Shown here: positions 34,074 through 45,023 of the stretch, in pieces
Layout: each line of letters opens with the position of its first letter
How positions within the stretch are numbered: the stretch's first letter is position 1
NCBI RefSeq assembly: GCF_030159855.1
Contig: NZ_BSNG01000004.1
Location: 1-64,000, forward strand
Length of the DNA: 64,000 nt
Source of the DNA: Devosia yakushimensis
GTDB lineage: Bacteria; Pseudomonadota; Alphaproteobacteria; Rhizobiales; Devosiaceae
Direction: 5' to 3'
Made by a program: the position numbers and the translations under genes
The notes under the pieces: model-generated
What the model was told of the DNA's origin: nothing
The model's database searches: none
Seen by the model: the letters and a program-made list of their open reading frames with translations, nothing else

Positions 34074-35282
34074 TCAGACCCCAGCCAGCGCGTCACGATC
34101 TTTCTTGCTCAACCGTTCGCTTTCGCTCTTGAGCTGGCCGCAGGCGGCAAAGATATCGCGGCCGCGCGGGGTGCGGACGGGGCTGGCATAACCGGCTCTA
34201 TTGACGATATCGGCAAAGCGCTCGATGCGGCTCGAAGGCGAGCAGCCGTAATTGGTGCCCGGCCAGGGATTGAACGGGATGAGGTTGATCTTGGCGGGAA
34301 TCCCGGCCAAGAGCCGCACCAGTTCGCGCGCATCGGCGTCGCTGTCATTGATCCCGTCCAGCATCACATATTCGAAGGTGATGCGGCGGGCATTGGAGAG
34401 GCCCGGATAATTGCGGCAGGCCTCGAGCAGCTCGGCAATCTTCCACTTCTTGTTGATCGGCACCAGCACGTCGCGCAGATCGTCATTCACCGCATGCAGG
34501 GAAATGGCCAGCATGACATCGATCTCGCGGCCGGTCGGCTCGATGAATGGCACAACACCGGACGTGGACAAGGTGATGCGGCGCTTGGAAAGGCTCATGC
34601 CGTCGCCCGCCGAGGCGATCAGCAGCGCCTGCTTCACATTGTCGAAATTGTAGAGCGGCTCGCCCATGCCCATCATCACGATATTGGTGATGGCGCGGCT
34701 TTCGCCACCGGGGACCAGGCCCCCATCGTCCGGCCGGCTGCCGCCGGGGAAATCACCCAGACGCTCGCGGGCCATCAGAATCTGGCCCAGGATTTCGCCC
34801 GCAGTCAGGTTGCGCACCAGCTTCTGCGTGCCGGTATGGCAAAACGTGCAGGTCAGCGTGCAGCCCACTTGCGAGGAGACGCACAGCGTCCCGCGGTCTT
34901 CCTCGGGGATATAGACGGTTTCGATCTCGACCGGAGGATAGTTCGGATTGGCCGGATCGCGGAAGCGGAACAGCCATTTGCGGGTGCCGTCGGAAGAAAC
35001 CTGCTCGGAGGCGATCTCGGGACGATCGAGAATAAAGGTATCGGCCAGTTTCTGCCGCACCGGCTTGGCCACATTGGTCATGCGGTCGAAATCGGTGACG
35101 CCATTGACATAGAGCCAGTTCCACAACTGGCTGGCCCGCATGCGGGCTTCCTTGTCGGCGGCGATGCCGGCCGTGGTCAGCGCCTCGGCGAGCTGCAGCT
35201 TGCTCAGCCCGATCAACGACGGCCGGCTCACCGCCGCAGGGCGGAGGGCAGACGAATGATCGAGATTAAGCGCAATGCTCAT
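34074..35282 (-). CDS. rlmN: dual-specificity RNA methyltransferase RlmN
   Basis: A 402-residue radical SAM enzyme methylating C2 of A2503 in 23S rRNA and A37 in some tRNAs. The iron-sulfur motif is CTLTCTFCHTG (CxxxCxxC), preceded by SQVG. The SAM-binding GMGEPL is present, as is the C-terminal GRDIFAACGQL with the catalytic cysteine that forms the methyl-transfer intermediate. Length and order are standard. It is a single gene. Confidence 0.96.
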   Translation of the reverse strand: MSIALNLDHSSALRPAAVSRPSLIGLSKLQLAEALTTAGIAADKEARMRASQLWNWLYVNGVTDFDRMTNVAKPVRQKLADTFILDRPEIASEQVSSDGTRKWLFRFRDPANPNYPPVEIETVYIPEEDRGTLCVSSQVGCTLTCTFCHTGTQKLVRNLTAGEILGQILMARERLGDFPGGSRPDDGGLVPGGESRAITNIVMMGMGEPLYNFDNVKQALLIASAGDGMSLSKRRITLSTSGVVPFIEPTGREIDVMLAISLHAVNDDLRDVLVPINKKWKIAELLEACRNYPGLSNARRITFEYVMLDGINDSDADARELVRLLAGIPAKINLIPFNPWPGTNYGCSPSSRIERFADIVNRAGYASPVRTPRGRDIFAACGQLKSESERLSKKDRDALAGV

Positions 35283-35399
35283 GGCAAAGGGGGTCCGGAG
35301 CTAACGGGAAACGCGGGCCAATACCATATAGGGCAGCTTTTGGCAAAGTCACGGGCGCGGGAGGCGGCTTTGCTTGGAGCGCAGGAGACCGAGTTCCTC

Positions 35400-35428
35400 G
35401 GTGTCATTCCCGCGAAAGCGGGAACCTC
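35400..35428 (+). repeat. single family A repeat unit
   Basis: GTGTCATTCCCGCGAAAGCG followed by GGAA matches the family A consensus but has no partner arm nearby. It lies between the rlmN start and the end of the IalB gene. Confidence 0.6.
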
Positions 35429-35447
35429 CGTTACCGCGCCCTCGGAC

Positions 35448-35951
35448 CTAGCACCCGCTGCTGATCGACTGCGACGCAGCGGTGGCGCCGGATAGCGAGA
35501 ACGTCTCCACCACCTTGATGCCGCCCGCCGTGGTGCCTTCAACGGTCAGGCTCGAACCCGCGCGGATGGCGCTGGCCAGGGCTCCGGACTGGCCGGCATC
35601 GTCGAGCCAGGCCGCATCGTTCTGGGTGAAGAGGTTGAAACTCTGTCCGCTCACCGTCACCGTCGCCATGCTGTCGGGCTGGAAGGCGAAGCCGGCAACG
35701 AGGTTGAATTCATTGGCGACATTCTCGCCCGGCCGGTTGGTGATATAGAGATAGGCCTGGCTATAGCCATCGGGCTCGGGCTGCACATTGGTCGGCTTGG
35801 TCATGGCAAAGCACACCGCGCCCGCCCCGTCGCTGGCCGCATAGCTCGACCAGGCGCGATGCTCACCCAGCAGCCGCACCGATTGCGCCATGGCTGCACC
35901 GGGCAGCGCCACACTGGCGGCAAGGGCGAGTGCAAAAGCGAGTTTGGTCAT
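35448..35951 (-). CDS. IalB-family secreted protein (paralogue 1)
   Basis: A 167-residue periplasmic protein with a signal peptide (cleaved after AMA, about residue 22) and the invasion-associated locus B fold: HRAWSSYAASDGAGAVCFAM, then YLYITNRPGENVANEFN and a C-terminal FSLSGATAASQSISSGC. The two cysteines are positioned for the family's disulfide. In Bartonella IalB affects erythrocyte entry, but most Hyphomicrobiales carry several copies with unknown roles. It follows a second paralogue by 87 bases. Confidence 0.88.
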   Translation of the reverse strand: MTKLAFALALAASVALPGAAMAQSVRLLGEHRAWSSYAASDGAGAVCFAMTKPTNVQPEPDGYSQAYLYITNRPGENVANEFNLVAGFAFQPDSMATVTVSGQSFNLFTQNDAAWLDDAGQSGALASAIRAGSSLTVEGTTAGGIKVVETFSLSGATAASQSISSGC

Positions 35952-36038
35952 TATGGCCTCTTGATATGCAATAGGGGCGAGCCCTCTTTTGGACCCGCCC
36001 CAGTTATGGCGTTTCGCCCGAGCCGGGCAATGACAAAA

Positions 36039-36560
36039 TTACTTGCAGGCCGCGTCGATGGCGTTGATCGCTGCCGTCGCGCCCGAAAGGGAATAGGTAT
36101 CGGTCGTATTGGTGCCGCGCTGGCTGGTGCCCTTGATGACCAGGTTATTGCCCGCCTTGAAGGCCGAGACGAACCCGGCCTCGTCGCCGGTCGAAGCCAG
36201 CCAGGCGGCCGAGCCTTCGGTGACCATGGGATAGCTCTTGCCATCCACGGCCGCGCTCGCGCCGGCATTGGTCGTGTTATAGGGATAGCCGATGATCGTC
36301 TGCACCTCGTTCTTGGTGCCCATGCCCTTGCGGTGGATGATCATGAAATGGATGGGGTCGCGATTGGCCCCGGCCGGCTCGCTCTTCTGCGGCGTCGCCG
36401 ACACATAGCAGATCACTCCGCTCGCGTCGGTCGCCTGCCAGGCGGTCCAGGCATTGAAGGTTCCCAGTTCCGTCGCCTGCTGTGCCTGGGCGGCCGGAGC
36501 CAGAGCCATGATTGCGGCGACCGCGAGCCCGAGCGTGAGGCCACCGGTTTTCGTCGTCAT
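36039..36560 (-). CDS. IalB-family secreted protein (paralogue 2)
   Basis: A 173-residue paralogue of the adjacent gene with the same layout: a signal peptide ending AQA, FNAWTAWQATDASGVICYVS, the block PIHFMIIHRKGMGTKNEVQT and the terminal YSLSGATAAINAIDAACK. The shared SLSGATAA near the end shows duplication. The ATG at 36560 follows GAGGAAAG, which favours it over an ATG 18 codons upstream. Probably co-transcribed with paralogue 1. Confidence 0.88.
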   Translation of the reverse strand: MTTKTGGLTLGLAVAAIMALAPAAQAQQATELGTFNAWTAWQATDASGVICYVSATPQKSEPAGANRDPIHFMIIHRKGMGTKNEVQTIIGYPYNTTNAGASAAVDGKSYPMVTEGSAAWLASTGDEAGFVSAFKAGNNLVIKGTSQRGTNTTDTYSLSGATAAINAIDAACK

Positions 36561-36769
36561 TGCCAATTCTTTCCTCATCATCAGATCCGGTTGGGAAGAG
36601 CTTGCCCGCTTCAACTTGCCCCAACATGGTTACCAAGGTGTCAAACGCCGCCGCATCCGACCGATTTGTCTCAAATGCGAGCCAATCGCGGCGGCAATTT
36701 GACACCGGCGCCGTCATAAGCCCCGGTTTGCGCCGTCAGGGTTAACAATGTGCTAACACTTGCGTGACT

Positions 36770-37309
36770 TCAGGCCGCCAAGGGGTAACTCTGTTCCACC
36801 ACATAGGGGCCCCCGCCCACCGAGTCCTTGCTCGAATAGAGCACGAACCGGCCCACCGGAAAACTCAGCGGTTCGAACCGCCCCGCCTCGGCCATGAAGC
36901 GCGCCGCCTCCCCCGCGCTGCAATTGCGCAACCGCGCCAGCGACACATGCGGCACGAATTTGCGCCCCTCCGGCGGCAGGCCGGCCCGCTGCAACACCCG
37001 CTCCTGGGCGGCCTGCAAGCGGCTCAAAGCCTCGTTCATCTCGACCCCGGCATAGAGCGCCCGCGGCTTGTCGCCACCGAAAATACCTAAATGCGTCAAG
37101 CGGATGGAAAAGCGCAGCGAATTGGACAGCCGGTCGAGACTATCGACCACTTCATTGGCCGTCTGGTAATCGACATCGCCAATAAAACGGAGCGTGATAT
37201 GATAATTTTCCGGATCGATCCAACGCGCCCCGGTCAACCCGCCCCGCTTAAGCGAGAGGGCAAATCCCACATCGGCCGGGATTTCGAGGCCGGTAAAGAG
37301 CCTGGGCAT
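36770..37309 (-). CDS. thpR: RNA 2',3'-cyclic phosphodiesterase
   Basis: A 179-residue 2H phosphoesterase of the ThpR/LigT type, opening 2',3'-cyclic phosphates. The two HxT/S motifs are HITLRF (near residue 43) and HVSLARL (near residue 125). The start MPRLFTGLEIP is characteristic. A single gene, downstream of nothing obvious; its in vivo RNA substrate is uncertain for the whole family. Confidence 0.92.
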   Translation of the reverse strand: MPRLFTGLEIPADVGFALSLKRGGLTGARWIDPENYHITLRFIGDVDYQTANEVVDSLDRLSNSLRFSIRLTHLGIFGGDKPRALYAGVEMNEALSRLQAAQERVLQRAGLPPEGRKFVPHVSLARLRNCSAGEAARFMAEAGRFEPLSFPVGRFVLYSSKDSVGGGPYVVEQSYPLAA

Positions 37310-37513
37310 CGGCTCCTCCTCTGATAGATCAGACAGGCGATTCGCCCGATGACCCTAACACAAGCGCGTCATGTCGCCAGACGAAACGTCGCGGCGCTCC
37401 GTTCGGCCTTGTAAACGACTGGCGGGCCATCCATATTGTGCTGCAAGTGGCCAACATAATGCCCACCGGCGGTGCAAAAGGACCGCGCCATCAATTGGGA
37501 AAGGAAACCGACT

Positions 37514-38284
37514 ATGGCTGAATATGACCGTCAGACCCTCAATGCGCGGGCCGGCTCGGCCTTGGCCATCGACGAGGGCCTGCGCAGCTACATGCTTCGC
37601 GTCTACAATTACATGGGTGTTGGTCTTGTCGTGACGGGCCTGGCGGCCTGGTTTGCCGCCGCTGCCGCCATCACCACCAATCCGGATGCCGCCGTGGGCC
37701 AGCTGGCCAATGGCCAATATGTGACCCAGTGGGGCTACTTGCTCTATGCAAGCCCGCTGCAATGGGTCGTGATGCTGGCTCCCCTGGCCTTCGTGCTGGT
37801 GCTGAGCTTTGGCATCAACAAGCTCTCCGTGCCCGCCGCACAGGGCGTGTTCTGGGCCTTTGCCGCCATTATGGGCGTGTCGCTGAGCTCCATCTTCCTG
37901 GTCTATACCGACGCTTCGATCGCCAAGGTGTTCTTCATCACCGCCGCGACCTTTGGTGCCATGAGCCTTTACGGCTACACCACCAAGCGCGACCTGACCC
38001 AGATGGGCAGCTTCCTGTTCATGGGCCTGATCGGCCTGATCATCGCTTCGGTGGTCAATATCTTCATGCAGTCCTCCATGCTCGAATTCGCCATCTCGGC
38101 GGTCGGCGTGCTGATCTTTGTGGGCCTCACCGCCTATGACACGCAGAAGATCAAGGAAGGCTATTCGGAGGCCCATGGCGCCGACGTGCTGGCCAAGGGC
38201 GCTATCATGGGCGCACTGAGCCTCTATCTCGACTTCATCAACCTGTTCATGATGCTGCTCCGCCTGTTCGGCAATCGCGAGTAA
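37514..38284 (+). CDS. Bax inhibitor-1 family membrane protein
   Basis: A 256-residue, seven-helix protein of the BI-1/YccA (TMBIM) family. Signature segments are GVGLVVTGLAAWF, FAAIMGVSLSSIFLVYTDAS, LYGYTTKRDL and the C-terminal GLTAYDTQKIKEGY, which carries the aspartate of the pH-sensing calcium-leak pair. The ATG at 37514 follows AAGGAAA. A strong double terminator follows. Bacterial members may leak calcium or help membrane protein quality control; no role here can be read from context. Confidence 0.93.
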   Translation: MAEYDRQTLNARAGSALAIDEGLRSYMLRVYNYMGVGLVVTGLAAWFAAAAAITTNPDAAVGQLANGQYVTQWGYLLYASPLQWVVMLAPLAFVLVLSFGINKLSVPAAQGVFWAFAAIMGVSLSSIFLVYTDASIAKVFFITAATFGAMSLYGYTTKRDLTQMGSFLFMGLIGLIIASVVNIFMQSSMLEFAISAVGVLIFVGLTAYDTQKIKEGYSEAHGADVLAKGAIMGALSLYLDFINLFMMLLRLFGNRE

Positions 38285-38292
38285 GCCTCAGC

Positions 38293-38372
38293 TTCCTTGA
38301 TCGGACGATCAAGGAATTTGGTTGGACGACCGATCGGACCGCATCCTAAAAGGGATGCGGTCCTTTTCTTTT
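38293..38372 (+). terminator. tandem terminators after the BI-1 gene
   Basis: The first hairpin pairs TTCCTTGATCG with CGATCAAGGAA (38293-38316, two-base loop). The second pairs GGACCGCATCC with GGATGCGGTCC (38336-38363) and is followed by TTTTCTTTT, a textbook Rho-independent terminator. Confidence 0.92.
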
Positions 38373-38385
38373 GCCGAGCTCTGCC

Positions 38386-38883
38386 GTGTCCACCCCCATA
38401 CTGCGCCCCTTCGCCTGGGCCGACGTGCCCGCCATCACCGCCATCTACCGGCACTATGTGGACAATACCGCGATCACCTTCGACACCGAGGCGCCCAGCG
38501 AGGCGGCCATGGCCGAAAAATTCGCCCATCTGATCGCGCTGGGCCATCCCCTGATCGTGGCCGAACAGGATGGCAAAGTACTCGGCTACGCCTATGCCAG
38601 CTTCTACCGCCCCCGCGCCGCTTACCGCTTCACCTGTGAGGATTCGATCTATCTCGATCCCGCCGCGACCGGGAAGGGGCTGGGCAAGACCCTGCTGACC
38701 GAGCTGCTGGTCCAGTCCCGCGCCTTTGGCTTCAAGCAGATGCTGGCGGTCATCACTGCCGACACGGCCAATTCCATCGCCATTCACGAAAAGTTCGGCT
38801 TCACCCATGTCGGCCGCTACGAGGCAGTCGGCTATAAGTTCGACCGCTGGCACGATATCGTGCATCTGCAGCTGTCACTCTGA
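38386..38883 (+). CDS. phosphinothricin acetyltransferase-like GNAT protein
   Basis: A 165-residue GNAT enzyme close to the Pat/MddA group, which acetylates phosphinothricin, methionine sulfoximine and similar amino acids. Typical blocks are AITAIYRHYVDNTAITFDTE, YAYASFYRPRAAYRFTCEDS, the acetyl-CoA motif TGKGLGKTLLTEL and KFGFTHVGRYEAVGYKFDRW. The GTG at 38386 is preferred; an upstream TTG would sit inside the terminator T-run. Next on the strand, three bases after the stop, is a small kinase gene. Confidence 0.9.
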   Translation: MSTPILRPFAWADVPAITAIYRHYVDNTAITFDTEAPSEAAMAEKFAHLIALGHPLIVAEQDGKVLGYAYASFYRPRAAYRFTCEDSIYLDPAATGKGLGKTLLTELLVQSRAFGFKQMLAVITADTANSIAIHEKFGFTHVGRYEAVGYKFDRWHDIVHLQLSL

Positions 38884-38886
38884 TCC

Positions 38887-39375
38887 ATGACCACGCTGCA
38901 TCTCATGGTGGGACTGCCCTGCTCGGGCAAAAGTACGCGGGCAAAGCAGCTCGAGGCCGAGCTTGGCGCTCTGCGGCTGACGCCCGACGAATGGCATATT
39001 ACCCTGTTCGGGAACGACGCGACCGACCCGGACCATGACCGGCGCCATGATGCGGTGGAAGCGCTGATGTGGCGCGTTGCCAGCACGGCACTGGCCAAGG
39101 GTGTCGACGTCATCCTCGATTTCGGATTCTGGGCCCGCGTCGAGCGCGAGGATTTTGCCGCCCGCGCCGCCGCCCTGGGTGCGGCGACAAGAATCCACTT
39201 CATGGACGTTTCCCGCCAAGAGCTATTGGCGCGCCTGGAACAGCGCAATGCCCAGGCGCCGGAATACGCCTTCATCATCACGGCAGATGACCTGCTGGGC
39301 TGGCTGGCGCGCTTCGAGGCGGTGACGGCCGACGAGCTTGCAACGATCGCAGCGATCAGCAGCCAAACTCGGTAG
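38887..39375 (+). CDS. small P-loop kinase-like ATPase
   Basis: A 162-residue AAA_33-type protein with Walker A GLPCSGKSTRA near residues 9-19 and VILDFGFWARVERE as the second strand. Related to polynucleotide kinase, zeta toxin and CPT-like kinases. It follows the acetyltransferase by three bases, so probably the same transcript. Substrate unknown. Its last 20 bases overlap those of the convergent GNAT gene. Confidence 0.82.
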   Translation: MTTLHLMVGLPCSGKSTRAKQLEAELGALRLTPDEWHITLFGNDATDPDHDRRHDAVEALMWRVASTALAKGVDVILDFGFWARVEREDFAARAAALGAATRIHFMDVSRQELLARLEQRNAQAPEYAFIITADDLLGWLARFEAVTADELATIAAISSQTR

Positions 39376-39862
39376 TGCCGCTATATCCCTCATCCAACAG
39401 CGTCTTGCGCATGGGATAGCCATTGACCACCCGGCCGCTGGCCTGCGGGCCATCGGCCTGCCAGCCCTGGCTTTGGTAGAAACTACGCGCTGTTCTGGTG
39501 CTTTCGAGCCGCCCTTCCCGATGCCCTAGTGCGACAAGCGCGGCTTCCAGATGCGCCAGCATGGCCTTGCTGACCCCGGAAAAACGCGCTTTCGGAGCGA
39601 CATAATTGAGCGTGATCTTGCCGTCCTGGCTCACGGCGCCGACAGCCAGCACAGCGCCGTCGCGCTCGGCCACGTAAAAATCCTGCTCGGGATTGGCCAG
39701 CATGGCGGCAACGCCCGCCTCGCTCTTGTTGCGCGTCCAGGCGGCGATGGCGTACGGCTTTCCGCCATGGTCGGCGACACAGAGTTCAGTGATCGAGGCG
39801 GTCAATATCACGCTCATTGCCGGGATGTCGGCCTGCGTGGCGCGGCGAATGGTCAGGCTCAT
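39356..39862 (-). CDS. GNAT family N-acetyltransferase
   Basis: A 168-residue GNAT protein beginning MSLTIRRATQADIPAMSVIL, with FYVAERDGAVLAVGAVSQDG, the acetyl-CoA strand LNYVAPKARFSGVSKAML and ARSFYQSQGWQADG. The canonical Q/RxxGxG/A loop is replaced by RFSGVSKA, as in some subfamilies. The ATG at 39862 is the family-like start. It follows the DUF2794 gene on the same strand by 22 bases; substrate unknown. Confidence 0.85.
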   Translation of the reverse strand: MSLTIRRATQADIPAMSVILTASITELCVADHGGKPYAIAAWTRNKSEAGVAAMLANPEQDFYVAERDGAVLAVGAVSQDGKITLNYVAPKARFSGVSKAMLAHLEAALVALGHREGRLESTRTARSFYQSQGWQADGPQASGRVVNGYPMRKTLLDEGYSGTTEFGC

Positions 39863-39884
39863 GCGCAGACCAGGACCCAAAAAC

Positions 39885-40274
39885 TCACCCCACCACCACC
39901 AATTGCGGATCGAGCACGCGCAGAACCTGGGCCAGGTCGTGCCCGCGCTTGAGAATGCGGCCCTGCTGGTTGGTGACCGAATATTGCCCTTGCCGGTTGC
40001 GCAGCTTGGGGGACTTCTCGACGATGAAGAGCGGCCGTTCGGAGACACGGGCATAGATGGAGAACACGGCCCGCTCGCGCAGGAAATCCATGGCATAGTC
40101 GCGCCACTCGCCTAAGCTCACCTTGCGGCCATAGACCGACAGGATGAGCATCAGCTCGCGACGGTCGAAGGCGACGATGGGAAGGGCCCTGGCTTGTGGC
40201 GCGCTCGCGGGCGCCTCTCCGGAATGGACCAGAGCCAGGCTGACCGACTTGTCATGCGGCGTACGGCCCTGCAC
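39885..40274 (-). CDS. DUF2794 family protein
   Basis: A 129-residue alphaproteobacterial protein of unknown function. The family core is FDRRELMLILSVYGRKVSLG then EWRDYAMDFLRERAVFSIYA and the C-terminal RQGQYSVTNQQGRILKRGHD. About 35 residues of variable N-terminus precede the core, so the true start might be internal. No signal peptide or membrane segment. It leads a possible two-gene unit with the GNAT gene. Confidence 0.88.
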   Translation of the reverse strand: MQGRTPHDKSVSLALVHSGEAPASAPQARALPIVAFDRRELMLILSVYGRKVSLGEWRDYAMDFLRERAVFSIYARVSERPLFIVEKSPKLRNRQGQYSVTNQQGRILKRGHDLAQVLRVLDPQLVVVG

Positions 40275-40439
40275 CGGTTACGCTCTCTCCGCTTGTCAAC
40301 GCAATGTCATGATTGCGGTATTTGCGCTTTCGCGCAAGGGTCCGCGCCCGGGCATTTGGCACTGGGACCAAATACCTAAGTTTGAACACAGTTTCTCCCT
40401 CACAGCGCCCGATTGGCCGATCAGTCTGTGACCATTGCC

Positions 40440-40560
40440 TCCAGTGGTTGGCAACCGGACCGAACGAGCCCCCAAACCATGACGTCCGGTTGCCAACCGT
40501 CCTTTAGTTGACCAGTCAGCTATCTCCCGCTCCTGCCCCCAGGAGCGGGAGTTTCTTTTT
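40440..40560 (+). ncRNA. candidate structured small RNA with terminator
   Basis: On the plus strand a perfect 15-bp inverted repeat (GGTTGGCAACCGGAC at 40446-40460 and its inverse at 40484-40498) is followed by an intrinsic terminator whose arms CTCCCGCTCCTG and CAGGAGCGGGAG precede TTTCTTTTT. The genes on both sides are on the minus strand, and I see no plus-strand protein gene between 40275 and 40560. The 5' end is not defined by a clear promoter. It does not match 6S, tmRNA, RNase P or SRP RNA as far as I can tell. Confidence 0.5.
40522..40557 (+). terminator. Rho-independent terminator on the plus strand
   Basis: A 12-bp stem (CTCCCGCTCCTG / CAGGAGCGGGAG) with a CCCC loop is followed by TTTCTTTTT. 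No U-run exists on the other strand, so it ends a plus-strand transcript rather than the convergent DUF1223 message. Confidence 0.85.
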
Positions 40561-40572
40561 GTGCCTCCGGCG

Positions 40573-41307
40573 CTAGCGTTCGAACGCGGCGGCCCCCAGG
40601 ATCGGCCCCGGCAATCCGTTATTTTCCTGCTGCACGATAACGGCCATGCCGGTATTTTCCGCCAGCATCTCGGGCAGCGGCAATTTGAGGTCCGCGCCCG
40701 TATCGTTTTCCCACATGCCCAGCGCCTGCCGCCCGGTCACCACCTGGGTATAGACCATGGTCTTGCCGGCATTCTCACCCTTGTCGATCGCCACATCCGC
40801 GCGGTCGAGATAGGTCACCAGCCACACCACGGCATCGGAATAATTCGCATCTGGCGGCACGGCGATCTTGAGCATGTCGCCCTGCTTGGTAATGGCGACA
40901 TCGAGCGGCAGACTGGCCGTGTCGAGCGCGCCATGCACTTCGCTGCGGCGCGACCCGACCACGCCCTTGTCGCCATTGACCACCATTTGCGGGGTATAGA
41001 TGCGCGAGGAGCCCCAGCTTTTGGCATAGGCGCGCTGGCGGTCGGAATAATCGGCTTTGCCGAACGTGTCTTCCCAGCCGACGTAGTCCCAATAGTCGAC
41101 GTGATAGGCGAGCGCGATGACGTCGCCCTCCTCGGCCAGGCTCGTGAGCAAGGCATCGGCCGGCGGGCACTGGGCGCAGCCTTGGCTCGTGAACAATTCC
41201 ACCACCGCCTTGGGGCGGTCGCGCACTTTCTCCGCGCCGGCCGGAAGGGCCAGAACGGCAAAAGCGACAATGCCGAGAACCGGTGCAAGGAAGGAACGGG
41301 ATATCAT
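40573..41307 (-). CDS. DUF1223 secreted thioredoxin-like protein
   Basis: A 244-residue protein with a signal peptide (cleaved after AGA, about residue 25) and a DUF1223 domain of thioredoxin-like fold. The Cys44-Ala-Gln-Cys47 motif sits in VELFTSQGCAQCPPAD; further family blocks are ALAYHVDYWDYVGWEDTF and YTPQMVVNG. Proteins of this family are uncharacterised, perhaps periplasmic thiol-disulfide proteins. It lies downstream of acnA on the same strand, 153 bases away. Confidence 0.9.
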   Translation of the reverse strand: MISRSFLAPVLGIVAFAVLALPAGAEKVRDRPKAVVELFTSQGCAQCPPADALLTSLAEEGDVIALAYHVDYWDYVGWEDTFGKADYSDRQRAYAKSWGSSRIYTPQMVVNGDKGVVGSRRSEVHGALDTASLPLDVAITKQGDMLKIAVPPDANYSDAVVWLVTYLDRADVAIDKGENAGKTMVYTQVVTGRQALGMWENDTGADLKLPLPEMLAENTGMAVIVQQENNGLPGPILGAAAFER

Positions 41308-41460
41308 AGGGCAAACTTGTAAGCTGGCGCCTGCAAGCCCCGCTAGTCAAAAGAGGGTGAGAGCGGGCAAAAACGCCCCAAGAGTTTCCTTGATGCCACG
41401 CTCAAAGAAAATGGCGGCCCCGGGGGACCGCCATTTCCGGTTCAGCAATGCAGGCGGTGA

Positions 41461-44214
<2,754 letters not shown>

Positions 44215-44387
44215 GGTGCTCCGCCCTTTGCTGGAATTGCTGCTGACGCGGCCAGGGCAGTCGGAAAAGCTCCCGAAATCCGCCGGATAGCGTCGCCTTT
44301 TCTGGAATGACTCCAATCTGTGACGGCTTATAGACACTAAAGATTGCCCTTGCCAGTCTTGCCTTTGGTTCAATACGAGATGGGGTC

Positions 44388-45023
44388 ATGACGCAAAGGC
44401 AAGCCTACCCATCTTTAGTGCTGCGCGCGCAGGGGCTTGCCTGTGGCCGCGGCGGCCTGCCGCTGGCCGATGACATGAGCTTTGCCGTCCATGGCGGCAC
44501 CTGTCTTTTGCTGCGCGGCCCCAATGGCACCGGCAAGACCACGTTGCTGCTGACGCTGGCGGGGATCGTGGCGCCTCTGGGCGGATTTTTTGCCCTTGAA
44601 GGGGCGGACCCGGAGGCCGGGCCGCTGCTGCATTATTGCGGTCACCGCAATGCCGTTAAGCCGCGCCTCAGCGTAGAGGAGAATTTGGGCTTTTGGGCGG
44701 GGGTCAATGGCGCAACCGGCGAGAGAATAGATGATGCGCTTGACCGGGTCGGCCTGGGCGAGCTGGCAACGCTCGATGCCGGCTATCTCTCGGCCGGACA
44801 GAGCCGGCGGCTGGCGCTGGCGCGGTTGCTGGTGACACGGCGGCCGCTCTGGCTGCTGGACGAGCCGACAGCGGCGCTCGACACCGAGGGCCACCAATTG
44901 GTGACCGAACTGATCGACGAGCATCTTAACGCCGGCGGCATTGCTATCGCGGCCACGCATGACCCGATCACCCTGCCCGACCCCGCCCGCATGGAAACCC
45001 TGGCCTTGGGGAAAGCGGCATGA
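44388..45023 (+). CDS. ccmA: heme exporter ATP-binding protein CcmA
   Basis: A 211-residue ABC ATPase of the CcmAB complex, needed in cytochrome c maturation to release holo-CcmE. Walker A GPNGTGKTT, signature LSAGQSRRLALARLL and Walker B LWLLDEPTAALD are intact. It heads ccmABCDG; its stop overlaps ccmB by four bases (ATGA). Expression is likely driven from the region shared with divergent acnA. Confidence 0.95.
   Translation: MTQRQAYPSLVLRAQGLACGRGGLPLADDMSFAVHGGTCLLLRGPNGTGKTTLLLTLAGIVAPLGGFFALEGADPEAGPLLHYCGHRNAVKPRLSVEENLGFWAGVNGATGERIDDALDRVGLGELATLDAGYLSAGQSRRLALARLLVTRRPLWLLDEPTAALDTEGHQLVTELIDEHLNAGGIAIAATHDPITLPDPARMETLALGKAA

Noticed and set aside
17240..35428. CRISPR array made of the repeated GTCATTCC units
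   Set aside because: Units are kilobases apart, palindromic, inverted in pairs and without regular spacers; no cas genes are present.
40275..40560. 6S RNA gene
   Set aside because: No central bulge pattern flanked by long closing stems could be drawn and the usual neighbours are missing, so only a generic small RNA is proposed.
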